Shown here piece by piece: positions 21,001-31,976 of a stretch of DNA of 64,000 nucleotides. The stretch comes from Zantedeschia hybrid cultivar (lineage: Eukaryota; Streptophyta; Magnoliopsida; Alismatales; Araceae): assembly GCA_030544215.1 (NCBI GenBank), contig JARZZO010000003.1:29826379-29890378 (forward strand), in the 5' to 3' direction. The notes under the pieces were generated by a model, which made no database searches, had not been told where the DNA came from, and saw only the letters and a program-made list of their open reading frames with translations. The first letter of the stretch is position 1. Each line of letters starts with the position of its first letter. The position numbers and the translations under genes are program-made.

Positions 21001-23337
21001 TGTAAGGATCGTGACCTTCGGATCCGGTTTTCGGGGTCGGACCTTGTAGTTCTAGCCTTGTGAGGGCGGAGGTTCTGAGTTGATTCGCGTCAGGACATTG
21101 GGACGCGTTTTAAACGGCGTCCACCGTCGCTGACGCATTTCAAGTTCCGCCACGTGGACTGGTTTCGGGCCGCGAGGGTACGGCCCTGTCTTGTCACCTG
21201 AACGGCGTCCACGTGTGACGACGCCTTTCAGACTGCGACTCTGGGATTGTCAGAGTACGGCCCTAACATGTCGTCTGAACGGCGTCTGCCTTGAACGACG
21301 CGTTTCAGAGTCTTGTCAGAACAGCCGTCAAATCAACTGAATGGTGTCCGTGGATGTCGACGCGTTTTAGCCAGTCTCTGGTTAACCCCGCGAGCCCTCC
21401 TTCTTTCCCTCACTTTGTCCTCTCTTCCTCTCTTTCCCTTCCGACGAACTCGGCGGCGATCCCTTCCTCCTCCCTCTTTTCCTCCCACTGTTTCATCTCT
21501 CCCTCCACTCCATCCTCTACCTAGCTCCTACCACTACCACCTCCACTTCCACTGCGGCGTTCTACTCTCCGGACGGCGGCCGACGTCACGGAGGAGCAAG
21601 GACGACCACGGCGGTACCGGCGGCGGCGTGGGGCGAGTCGGGTGGACGGCGTGAAGCTCGGAGGTGTTCTAGTGTCCGGTAGGGTGACGGTTCCCCTTAG
21701 CATCGCGTTTTAAGCCATGTTTACCCCCGTTTAAGCTTGTTTGGATCCTTGGTTTCGGGGGGTAGAATGAGCATGTTTAGGAGTTCTTTTGATAACATGG
21801 GAGATTTCTATGAATGTGTTGCCTATGGATAGTATTGATCCTCTTTTTCCCTCCGTTTTTGGGTGAATTTGGGGTTGTTTGGGGTTGGAAAGGGAGCCCT
21901 CGGGCTCAGGCGACTCTGGTTCCTGGGGCTGAAACACGTCGTGCATGGACGACGCCTTTTTGAAGGGCGTCGAGCCATCACGACGCCTTTTAGACAGGAA
22001 TCGCCTGACAGAGAGTCTGCCAGTTCGGGGATTCTGGGACTAAAAGACGTCATGAGTGAACGACGCGTTTTCGAATGGCGTCGGTTAACCATGACGCCTT
22101 TTAAACACATAAATCTCCTGAGTAAGGGCCTTGGAATTTCCGGATTTCTATGTTGAATGGCGTCTGAGGATGTCGACGCCTTTTAAAAGGCGACTACTGG
22201 TGTCGACGCCTTTTAAGGCCTGATTCTGAAAACTGTTTCACTTGAACCTGTACATGGAGCTTGAATGGCGTCGGCCTTGGGCGACGCGATTCAAGACAGA
22301 ACCTCACTAATTCATGCCAGTAAAACGTGTTCATACTGTTAGATAGATGGTTAGTGCATGCTTTAGTTTACCCGATAAAGATGGATTCTTCATAATCGGA
22401 TGGTTCTATATGTGTGTTATGCGATCGCGGGCTTTTCACGTGACCGGATCGCATTGTGCTGGGTTTTGAGTTACTGTGGACCTGGAGTGACATTGTAGCA
22501 CTTTATCACCCTGTGCTGGTGGGGGCGTGAGCACAGCGCCGGTGGGGGCGTGGGCGGGGTGACGCCTAGTGAGAGAGGGTCACCTGGTGAACCCCGGGGT
22601 CAGCTAGTACCGGTGTCGGAGTGGTACATTCGGAGAGTCACTCATGCTGAGGGAAGGAGTAGCCACCTGAGCCGGTTGGGCCGGAGTAGCTAGTGTGCTA
22701 TTCGAGGGGTTACTGTTTGGTCTCAGCGGGTCGTGGTTTTTCCACCGTTGTTGTGTGGTTAGCGGGTTCTATCGAGATGACAGTTGTGGGTTTCCTAGTC
22801 AGTTGGTTTAATATATGCATGTTAATTATAATACGCTTGCATATGATTTCACGTTAAGAATTAGGAATTGTACCTCTTGTGTTTATCACCTTTCCGTTAA
22901 CTGTACCTTGCACTTGTGGGTGTGTGCGTGGGCAGTGGGGATCGAAGGATCCTTACTGAGTCTTGTCTTTGAGACTCACCCCTCCTGCGGTTTTCAGGTG
23001 AGGACTCTCAGCAGACCTAGCGAGGAGAGTGCGGCCGTGAGTTGAGCACCGTCAGCAGTTGTTCCGGGGTATGCCCCGACATAGTTGTGATTTTTATTTC
23101 TGGCCTGTACGTTTAATTATTTCCTTTCTGTTAGCAAATGTAATTATTTGCTGTATCGAGTCGCATTGTAATAATTTTAATTTCCTGCACTTTTACTTCT
23201 GTTCAATGCGATGTGAATGTTTAGCTTAGTTTATTATTTATCTCCCAGACTTGATTAGATCCTGGTTTGGTTCCAATTAATGATTCGGTACCCATTTAGT
23301 AATCGGATCCCCGATTATAGGGTGGCGGGTCGTTACA
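21001..23337 (+). mobile_element. 3' LTR of the Ty3 element
   Basis: The sequence nearly duplicates 13917-16251, with scattered substitutions and one short indel near 21312. The hairpin clusters recur at about 21086-21370 and 21930-22295. It ends GGGTCGTTACA before the GGGTG duplication. Confidence 0.93.
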
Positions 23338-23342
23338 GGGTG

Positions 23343-24370
23343 TGCAGAGCATCTTTTCAGGAAATAAAACGCGCTCACAAGTCAAGGCTGTAGGAACTTA
23401 TTAGATTTTTATGGAATCAAGATTTGTTCTAGATTTAGAAGACACTCTTTATGTACCATCTTTTAATAGAAATTTGGTTTTAGTATCAAAACTTGATTCA
23501 AAAAGTTTTCGAGTCAGTCTTGGAAACTCTTCAGTTGAATTAATTAAAGATTATATTGTTATTGGTACTGGTTCTCTATATGATGGTTTATATAAATTGT
23601 GTCTTAACAATGTGAATGAACAATCTCATAACACCCTACATACTTCAATTCTTATTGACAACAAGTGTGGTAGAGTTAATAAAAATTCATCTATGTTATG
23701 GTATAAGAGATTAGGACATATCTCCATTAAGAGACTTAACAGGTTAGTGGGAGAATGAGTGTTTTACATTCCGTATTTTACTAACTTTGAGACGTATATT
23801 GATTGCATTAAAGGAAATCAAACACATATGCCTAATAAAGATGCCACTAGAAGTTCTAGAATTTTAGAAATTATTCACATTGCTATATGTGGTCCATTTT
23901 TACCCTATATGACTGGTAAGAGGTACTTTGTCACTTTTATAGGTGACTATTCTAGATTCATATATCTCTATTTAATTCTTGAAAAAGACAGATGTTTTCA
24001 ATGTCTTTACGGATTTGAAGAAGGAAGTAGAGAAACAATTAGAAAAAGTAATCAAGATAGTCAGGTCTGATAGAGGTGCTGAGTACTATGGTAGGTATAC
24101 AGAGATAGAACAAAGGCCTGGACCATTAGTAAGATTCCTTAAAGAAGAGGGTATTGTACCTCAGTACATTACTCCTGCCAGCCCATATCAAAATAAGGTT
24201 GTAGAAAGAAAGAATATAACGCTTAAAGAAATGGTTAGGGCAATGTTAAGTCGTTCTACCCTTCTTTTATCTTTATGGAATGAGACCGTTAAGATAATTG
24301 CATACATTGTGAATAAGGTTCCTACGAAGGCTGCACCTATGATTTCTTATGAGTCATGGTAGGAAACCTT
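23343..24370 (+). pseudogene. Copia-B GAG-pre-integrase and integrase
   Basis: After the Ty3 insertion the copia reading resumes in several pieces: TLYVPSFNRNLVLVSKLD, the GAG-pre-integrase segment WYKRLGHISIKRLN, then integrase with TFIGDYSRF, VRSDRGAEYYG and the region around SPYQNKVVERKN. Pieces at 23411-23758, 23759-24070 and 23979-24362 lie in different frames. The matching Copia-D region (48337-49300) is better kept. Confidence 0.82.
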
Positions 24371-25868
24371 CTGTGAGCTATATACGCACATGGGGGTGTT
24401 CAGCTGAGGCTAGACCATACAATTCACAGGAAAGTGTTTTTGATCTCAAAACAACTAGTGAATTCTTCTTTGGTTATCTAGATAGATCAAAAGGTTATAG
24501 ATTTTATTGCCCATCACATGTTCCCATCATTATAGAGACAGATAAGGCAAGATTTCTTGAAGATGGCGGAGTTAGTGAGAGTGGACTTTCTCGAGAGATT
24601 TCTTTTAAGGAGTTACATAATCAGGATGAAACACCTCTAATAATTGACAACATTGTTTCCATATTCATTTATTGGAATAATATTTTAAGGGAGCAAGTAG
24701 TTGTAGTTGGTCCACCTCAAGTTGTTCCAGAGTCAGTGGATGTCGCAGTAGTTGACCAACCACCTCCTCAGGTAGATCAGAGGTCAACACTACGTCGATC
24801 TGAAAGAGTCATGAGATCTGTTATATTTGATGAGTTTATAGCGTCCCTACAGGAGGACAGTGTAGATATGGGTGACATTGATGATCTAGTGATGTTTTCA
24901 GAAGCTATGAAGAGTGAAAAATATGCCTTTTGGTTTGAAGCCATGAAGGAAAAGCTTGACTCAATGGTTAAAAATCAAGCCTGAGATCTCGTTGACTTGA
25001 CAAAGAGGTCCAAACTTGTTGGATGTAAATGGATATCCAAAACTAAAGTAGACTCTAAAGGCAAAGTTGAGGAATATAAGGCTATATTTTGGCTAAAGGT
25101 TTCACTCAAATGGAAGGTATTGATTATGATGAGACCTTCTCTTCAGTTTTTAAGAAGCTCTCATTCAGGATAGTCATAATTTTGATGACTCATTTTGACT
25201 TATAGTTACACCAATTAGATGTGAAAACGGCTTTCCTCAATGGAGACCTAGATAAAGAAGTATATATAGAGTAGCCTCAAGGATTTCGTGCTAAAGAGAA
25301 AGAATACTTGGTATGCAAATTAAGGAAATCCATTTACAGACTTAAGCAAACCTCTCATCAATAGTTCATAAAGATTAATGAAATTATATTGTCCTTTGAG
25401 TTTAAGGAAAACATTATTGATGAATGTTTGTACCCAAAGATCAGTGAGAACAAATTCATCATCTTGCTTTTGTATGTGGATGATATTTTGCTTGCTAGTA
25501 GTGATCTTGGTTTATTGCACGAAACAAAAGCTTTCCTTTCTAAGAATTTAGAGATGAAAGATATAGGTGATGCTTACTATATTTTGGTTATTGAGATCAC
25601 TAGAGATAGACCCTCAAGCACACTTGGTCTTTCTCAGAAAGCTTACGTCTCAAAGGTCTTGGAAAGGTTCAACATGCAGTCCTGCGCACCCGATAAAATA
25701 CCCATTGTAAAAAGTGATAAATTCAATGAATTGCAGTGTCTTAGAAATGACTTAGAAAATAAGTAGATAGAGCCTATCCCATATACTTCAGCTATTAGGA
25801 GCTTAATATACCTTCAAACTTGTACACGTCCATATATTACCGTGAGTATGCTCAGCAGGTAACAGAAC
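24371..25868 (+). pseudogene. Copia-B integrase tail and reverse transcriptase
   Basis: The piece at 24349-24984 covers the integrase C-terminal region and spacer. Reverse transcriptase follows with several stops (about 25020-25390), then an open piece 25389-25766 containing the YVDD active site in LLYVDDILLASSD. The domain is cut at 25868 by a solo LTR and resumes at 27138 with NNPGMDHWKATKKVMRYLKD. The gene is dead. Confidence 0.82.
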
Positions 25869-27137
25869 TGTTAGGTTCGGTGTGCCCGGATTCGACCGAA
25901 AACGAAGCGGAGCTTCCAGAGGGCTGGCCTCGGGATATGCGCACAGGAGAGAGGAGAGAGAGAGGGCGGCAGCTAGGGTTAGGGTTGTTGGCCCCCGACC
26001 TAGCAACCATTCTTTTATAATAAATATATTTGCGGTTTTTCATAAAAACCCATACTTATTCGAAACCCTGTCTAAATATCCATCGACTTAAGAACCTTTT
26101 GCGTATGAACCTCTAGGCCCAAATACCAGTTCAGTTAATGGCCTATTAAGCCCAGTAACTCTTTATGGATCCACTGAATTGATTAATATCCTTATATTGA
26201 TTAATCAGCTGAATTTAATGTCCCACAGTAAATTCGGACGGGCTTCCGATCACGTTGGATGCCAAGCAACATCGCGTGATCCTAGATGGCATTGGGGTTA
26301 TCGCAACTCTCTATTGGAACCTTTCCGTCATCGGTTAGCGCGCGGATTTAATCCTTCATCTGTGCAATGTTCCTAAATCGATCTAGGATATGGTTTACTT
26401 TAAACCCTAGCCGGTTGATTCACTTGAATCAGATGCCGCTAATCTATATCGGATAACTCTTTATCTGATATAGTGTCCGCCTTGGCCAGGGACTTATGCG
26501 CATCATTTCCGGAACATTCTCTCTTATAATACTGAGAGCGGATGATCGCATATTGAACACACAATTACCTTCGATGGCATTTCTCTGAACCCGATCATTT
26601 GACTTATTGATAACCCATGATTAGGGATTCGTTAGTCAGAGTCAAAGCTCAGAGACGTACCATCAATGTATCTTTAGTGTCTCAGGTCCAAGGATCATCT
26701 ACGCAACCGAGACAAAGGAATCGAGTTGATTAGCAGTGAGGTATAAACCATCCAGCGATTCTAGGTCGGATCAATTTAGTGAACTCATTCTGCAATGAGC
26801 ACCTATAGGTCCAGCATAGTGTCTCCACACAAGTGACTTATAACATCAGTCACCCTCATCATATGAGCTGAAGAAACCTGTACTAGTCTATCCGGATGTT
26901 TGATATCCATCTCAAATATCCTCCGACTAAGAATAATTAAGAACATGTGTTTATAAGTCTTCGATCCCGTAATTATGATCTCATCATAATTCGAAGATTG
27001 TTGCACATGTTCATGGACTTCATCGTGATACGATAATCATAGATCGAATTAATTACACACAATGAATTAATCCATCATATTAATAAACTGAATGATACAT
27101 AATATTGGATTGACTTTCAGACCACCTAATACTAACA
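25869..27137 (+). mobile_element. Solo LTR of the Copia-A/C family inside Copia-B
   Basis: It starts TGTTAGGTTCGG and ends CACCTAATACTAACA, and its interior follows the Copia-A LTR (for example the stretch near 26140 against 9543). Flanks AGAAC (25864-25868) and AGAAT (27138-27142) are a target duplication with one change. At 1269 bp it is shorter than the 1.55-kb LTRs of A and C. There is no primer site or internal sequence, so it is a solo LTR. Orientation by LTR content is the reverse of A and C as annotated on the minus strand only if compared directly; the plus-strand text matches theirs, so it could equally be given as minus. Confidence 0.85.
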
Positions 27138-27690
27138 AGAATAACCCAGGCATGGATCATTGGAAGGCCACCAAGAAAGTCATGCGTTATCTCAAAGACA
27201 CGATGGATTACATGCTCATGTATAGGAGGTCAGATCAACTGGAGGTCATTACATATTCTTATGTTGATTTTGCAGTTGTCTTGATTAGAGGAAGTCCAGT
27301 ACATACTACATCTTCCTCTTGGCAGGGAGAGCTATCACCTGGTGTAGTGAGAAGCAGAGTATTACAGTGGCTTCCACAATGGCAACTGAGTTTATTGTTT
27401 GTTTTGAGGCTAGTGCATATGTCATTTAGTTGGGGAATTTGCTCACAAATCTACCATTTGTTGATTTCGTTTCCAGACCTATCATGATTTATTGTGATAA
27501 TTTCGCTGCGGTCTTTTTCTCTAAGAACAATAAGGCATCCAAAGATAGTAGAGTCTTAAATATCAAGTATTTTGTTCTTAGAGACAAAATGAAGAATCAT
27601 GAGGTATCTATTGAATATATTGGACAGATCTTATGGTTGTTAACCCACTCACGAATGGACTATCTGCTATCACTTTTTGTAGTCATATGA
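27138..27690 (+). pseudogene. Copia-B RNase H end
   Basis: The reading resumes after the solo LTR with the end of reverse transcriptase and RNase H: RRSDQLEVITYSYVDFAVV, then IMIYCDNFAAVFFSKNNKAS, HEVSIEYIGQI. Frames shift around 27290-27430. The remaining 27691-28217 is an untranslated 3' region with no recognisable gene, matching 45744-46340 of Copia-D. Confidence 0.82.
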
Positions 27691-28217
27691 TTCGGATGGG
27701 TTTTGTCAGTTCTATTGATATGTTGTTACATTTTCAATTTGATATATACAGTTATTTGTGATCACATTTATATCATGATTCTTCTATTATTTTTCTGCAT
27801 ATTCCATCTATTGTATATACATATTAGTTCTAAATTATAGTTGGCAGATCATATGCTTAAGTGGTGACCAACATATAAACATTAAGTTTGAGTTTATCTG
27901 TAGTTCCATATTTGATGTTCAATTATAGTAAGTTGGTAGCATTGTGGTACATGGAAGGAGGTGTGTAATTGAATATATTTGCCGCCATGACCCCTGTCAT
28001 TTGATTTACTATTTTTGAATTCTTTAGATTTTATTAACTGGAATAGTGTGCAGTTTTGTTTTTATCGTGTGCGTGCATACCGTGTTTCTCTCTTCAGGTG
28101 TATGCACATGACATCAAATCTTCAAGGGTTTTTTTAAAACTATATATGTTTATACTATATGTATATTTTCAAAGAAAGATTTGATGTACTTGTGACAAGT
28201 TGGACCAGATGAGAAAA

Positions 28218-28602
28218 TGTTGGGTTTTCATCTAATATTGTGGTTCACTTGTGGTGATTGGGCCACACTAATACACCATAAGGTCCAATTAGTAGAGTAC
28301 GGTTATTGGGCTTAATCTTTTAGGTGTCTATTATGATCTTTTAATAGGTGGGATCTATTTTAGATTAAATGAGATTGATCTCTCATCTCCATATAAGAAG
28401 CACCTGACTCCCCATGATGTCATACGTATTAAGTGAGATAGAGAGAGAAAACTAGAGAGAGATGTGCTCGAGTTACACATATCTCCACGTTGGCATTCGT
28501 ACAGTTCGTGTACGTATGGGGATCGGCTTCCTCGTCATCTTCCTCTTCCGTCTACACTACAGAGGGATGACTTCCGCTGCAAATATTTCTACAACTCTAA
28601 CA
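28218..28602 (+). mobile_element. 3' LTR of Copia-B
   Basis: The LTR starts TGTTGGGTTTTCATC after the purine-rich AGATGAGAAAA and ends CTACAACTCTAACA. Its 385 bp compare with 389 bp for the left LTR of Copia-D, to which it is similar when reversed. The sequence after it starts AAACA; the matching 5' duplication is not in the window. Confidence 0.82.
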
Positions 28603-28692
28603 AAACACACTCTTTAGAGGCCACGTAGTGAGTTTTCAGGAGCTGCAGGTGTGGGGGCCCATGACCCAAGCGGTGACTGAGGCGCTGTTTGA

Positions 28693-28854
28693 GGTGGTGG
28701 CGGGCGCGGGGCACACCTGGCCCAGACCTGCGAGCGGCGTAAGGATTTGTCCTTCTGGGAGGATCACAATGTGCATATCACGTTTTTTGTGCTTTCCTCG
28801 AGCGATAAGGGTTTTGAATCCACAATGGTCACAACAACTATAAGAGGTAGTTAG
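28693..28854 (+). pseudogene. Unidentified coding-like fragment
   Basis: A stretch open for 53 codons ends in a stop at 28852 and includes KDLSFWEDHNVHITFFVLSS, which looks like real protein sequence. Just upstream, in another frame, ELQVWGPMTQAVTEALFEVV follows an acceptor-like TTTTCAG (near 28634-28640), which suggests one exon broken by a frameshift. I do not recognise the family. It lies between Copia-B and the stray eL32 exon, so it may be part of a block of captured or duplicated gene fragments. Confidence 0.35.
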
Positions 28855-29296
28855 AAGAAAAATTGGGCTGGGTTGCCCTGTGCTTTCTCTTTTTCTTAAA
28901 TTTCTAATTGATGTTATGGCCTTGCCATTCTTTGTGAGGCTGGGAGTTCTCAAGCATCTCACAGATCCTAAACTAATTGCTAGCTGTCTCTGGAGAACAT
29001 GGAATATATAAGTGACTCGATATTAATACAGTGGAATATTAACTTGGCATAAATCAATGCATACATTCATATGGTAAAATAGGTACTATTACCATCAATT
29101 GTACATTTTGGCAGGTAACATCAATTTTATTGCTGATCTAGAGATAATACACCCAAACCAGAAAACTAATGAGTTACCTCCAGTGGGCATCAATATTTCC
29201 TTACAGGATTTTAATCCCATTGTCTGAAGCCAATTTGATCATATTTATAATGCAAGAAAAGGGCATTCACTCAGTTGTTTTCATCTATGACAATAG

Positions 29297-29478
29297 CCAA
29301 ACTGGCGTAGGCCCAAGGGTGTTGACTCGCGCATTAGAAGAAAGTTCAAGGGATGCACGTTAATGCCCAACATTGGTTATGGGTCTGACAAGAAGACCCG
29401 CCACTATCTGCCCAACAAGTTTAAGAAGTTTGTGGTTCACAATGTGAAGGAGCTGGAACTGTTAATGATGCACAACAG
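29297..29478 (+). pseudogene. Stray copy of eL32 exon 2 with intact splice sites
   Basis: A 182-base segment equals exon 2 of the eL32 gene (33904-34085) in length and differs at roughly half a dozen bases. It reads NWRRPKGVDSRIRRKFKG through YLPNKFKKFVVHN to LMMHN, fully open. AG precedes it and GT follows it, and a little of the upstream intron (TTTTCATCTATGACA) is also kept, so the copy is DNA-based and not a processed pseudogene. Exons 1 and 3 are absent nearby. Its first codon is proline where the local gene has threonine, so it may derive from another eL32 locus. Confidence 0.88.
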
Positions 29479-30400
29479 GTCATCCCCCAAGAACAATCAC
29501 GTGATCGGACGACTCTCTTTTGCTCTAGCTCCCGCGCGGCGCACGCACGTGGTGGAGCAATTCCGCACGGAGCGGAATGAGGAGGGCAGGCATTTTTTAT
29601 TTTTTTGTTGATCCTTAGATCTTAATTTAACGGTCTACTTTTTTTGCTACGGCGGAGCCACACTAACTGCCTTCACCGTACTGTAACGTTTGTTCATATA
29701 TGTATATATAAGGCGGATTTTCTAAAATGAAGTAAGAGGAAAGTTTCATGTTGCCTTCTTTTTAGACCATTGGATTTCTTTAGATGTGATCTAACAGTTA
29801 TAAGATGTCCATGTGTCTGCGAGTCGCTAGCTACTTGCTGCATGTGGCGTTGGACGCGGCAGAGGGGGGTGTATGCATGTATCGTTGAGAAGGCTTGGCG
29901 TCTCCTCTTGTGTTGTGTTGGTGCCTCCCGGGCTACACGTCGTCCACTGTCTGATCTGTGACCTCTCTAGCGACAAGTTCTGGTTTAAGTCCAAATGGTG
30001 GTGGGAAAATCTTACAGGTGAGGAGCATGGGGGCTCTGCTGCCACTGGGCAAATGCTAACAATTCCTTCGGTTGCGGGTTACGTACGTCACTTGGTGTCC
30101 TTGTGGTTAAGTTAACTTTCTCCTGCTTTGGTTTGAAGTGCGTGTGAGACAGATTCTGATGGGGTCTAAAAACTTAGCATTATGGCGTTGGTTATTTCAG
30201 TTGACGTGTGGGTCCGATCGAACTGTGATAGTATCACCATGATGCTCCATTAATCTCAAACTTACGGGATTCAGATAGTCCAATCCAATCACATGTGCGT
30301 TCGACTTAAAGAAGGAAGCGTCAGTCACATGACTTGTAAATTTTGTTTAAGCCTAAAGTATAAGTCTTGCACTACTTTGATAGCTGAATGAATTATGACA
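29479..30400. other. Gene-free stretch
   Basis: Short open frames near 29770-30115 show no recognisable domain. Repeated phrases such as GATCTTAATTTAACGG (near 29617) recur near 32540, which suggests old MITE debris. Nothing further is supported. Confidence 0.4.
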
Positions 30401-30943
30401 TGTTGAAGTTTAGTTCTATATCAGATTATTTATGAGCATCTTCTTTCTATATATGTTGAGGATTCCTTCAACTCAATGTCTAGATTTTGAGTTCGAATTC
30501 GGATCTCTTTAACATGGTATCAGAGCGGATCTTTCCTGATGAGTTGTTCTATTTCATCTGATCTATTCATAGTATCAATTATACCGTAGCCATTCCGATT
30601 TGGCGCCAAGAGAGGTGTTGAAGTTTAGTCTTACATTGGATTCTTAGTGGGCACCTTCCCTCTATATATGTTGAGGTTTCCCTCAACTCAAGCTTAGGTC
30701 TTGAGTTCGAGTTCAAGTCTCTTCAACATTGTATCAAAGCAGGCCTTTCTTAATGGACTGTTCTATTCCACTCGATCCGTTCATAGTGTCAATTATGCCG
30801 TAACCATTCGGATTCGACGTCAGGAGGAATGTTGAAGTTAAGTCCTATATCGGATTCTATATGGACGCCTTCCCTCTATATATGTTGAAGATTCTCTAAA
30901 CTCAATGCCTAGATTTTGAGTTTGAGTTCGTGCTTCTTTAACA
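30401..30943 (+). mobile_element. TRIM with three LTRs and two internal segments
   Basis: Three near-identical terminal repeats lie at 30401-30514, 30616-30728 and 30830-30943 (114, 113 and 114 bp), each starting TGTTGAAGTT and ending in ACA. The first is followed directly by TGGTATCAGAGC (30515-30526), a methionine tRNA primer site; the second by a decayed version, TTGTATCAAAGC. Purine-rich CAAGAGAGG and CAGGAGGAA precede LTRs 2 and 3. The internal parts are only about 100 bp and non-coding. This is a terminal-repeat retrotransposon in miniature in a tandem LTR-internal-LTR-internal-LTR form. No clear target duplication was found. Confidence 0.85.
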
Positions 30944-31397
30944 AACATGATTAGTTATTCTAAATTACTTATTTCATAATACGAAATGTTTCACTTTGAT
31001 AGCGAGAAGAAATCTAAAGTAGAATATTAAAGCTTTGTGTGTAAGATGAAATTACTTATTTACTTAATTATGAGAATCAGTTATTCTAATATGGAATAAC
31101 CAATTCCTACTGTCAAAGCAGATTAGCTTTATTCTAATTCTGCAAACAAATTGGAGTTTAAGACCAACCTTCTTTTGAACTTAATTAAAAAAAAAGTTTA
31201 TCAGACACTTAATTGGACTATGTTTTGCTGCTTAAGACATAATAACTCGGTTAAGAGTTAACAAACACCGAGTTTTTGGAGTATAATAAGCAGCCTCGTA
31301 AAACCTGGCTTCCACCTAATCACCGTCAGAGCAGTGTGGAATAGGAATAAGACGGCGGCATGCTGGAGCCTACTATCTTCTCTCTTTGTTTAGGGCC
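30944..31397. other. Gene-free stretch with MITE-like debris
   Basis: Phrases such as TTATTCTAATATGGAATAAC resemble the AATAAG-rich MITEs at 31398-31924 and in the eL32 intron. No gene is visible. Confidence 0.35.
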
Positions 31398-31924
31398 ACT
31401 TTGATTGGAGAATAGGAGAAGAATAAGGGAGAATAAGGGGAGAATAAGGTTAATTTTGCTTTGACAAGCAGAATGGCTTATACCGGTGCAGAATAGCGTA
31501 TTCGGAGAATAAGGAGAATAAGCCATCCCACCCTAGACCTAAGAATTACTTATTCTTCTTATTCCATTAGCGGGCCCCACAAAACTATCAAACCGAAACA
31601 TCTCTTATTCTGGTATACGCCATTCCGTCAGTGGGCCCCACGTAATAACTTATTCTGCAAACAAAATGAGACAGGGAATTAGTTATTACGTGGGGCTCAC
31701 AGACGGAATAATGTATACTAGAATAAGAGGTGTTTCTGTTTGATAGTTTCCTAGGGTTCGCTGACGGAATAAGAAAAATAGGCAATTCTTAGGTCTAGGC
31801 TGGGATGACTTATTCTCCGAATAGACAATTCTGCACCGGTATAAGTCATTCTCATTGTCAAAACTAAATTAAGTTTATTCTCTCCTTATTCTTCCTTATT
31901 CTTCTCCTATTCTCCAATCAAAGT
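31398..31924. mobile_element. Long palindromic MITE
   Basis: The ends are perfect inverted repeats of about 29 bp: ACTTTGATTGGAGAATAGGA at the left and its complement TCCTATTCTCCAATCAAAGT at the right. The complementarity continues inwards along most of the 527 bp (for example TTATACCGGTGCAGAAT near 31480 against ATTCTGCACCGGTATAA near 31830). The element would fold into a single long hairpin. The left end is preceded by TTTAGGGCC, which hints at a PIF/Harbinger Tourist-type terminus; the right end lacks it. Confidence 0.82.
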
Positions 31925-31976
31925 TTAATTTTGTTGGAAGACATCTTTCTCTAATAAATATAGGTTAAAAAATAAA

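Larger units (their letters stand above)
13917..23337 (+). mobile_element. Nearly intact Ty3/gypsy chromovirus-type element (Tekay/Del-like)
   Basis: A 9421-bp element has LTRs of 2335 and 2337 bp that are roughly 99% identical by eye, a primer site, a polypurine tract and a perfect 5-bp target duplication GGGTG (13912-13916 and 23338-23342). Gag-protease-reverse transcriptase and RNase H-integrase-chromodomain are open apart from one frame change near 18961. The long LTRs, the methionine tRNA primer site and the C-terminal chromodomain-like end suggest the Tekay/Del group; the clade is inferred. It is the youngest clear insertion in the window. Confidence 0.93.
12969..28602 (+). mobile_element. 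Copia-B: Ty1/copia element serving as host of the nested stack
   Basis: Copia-B is a plus-strand relative of Copia-D. Its sequence begins at 12969 directly after Copia-A, at the point matching the gag start of Copia-D, so its 5' LTR and leader were separated by the Copia-A insertion. It is cut again by the Ty3 element 13917-23337 within the protease and by a solo LTR (25869-27137) between reverse transcriptase and RNase H. A 385-bp 3' LTR ends it at 28602. Coding pieces carry many stops and frameshifts, so it is the oldest layer here. Confidence 0.88.

Noticed and set aside
30515..30526. Methionine tRNA primer site as a sign of a full-length retrotransposon
   Set aside because: The internal region is only about 100 bp and the 114-bp repeats flank it directly, so this is a TRIM.
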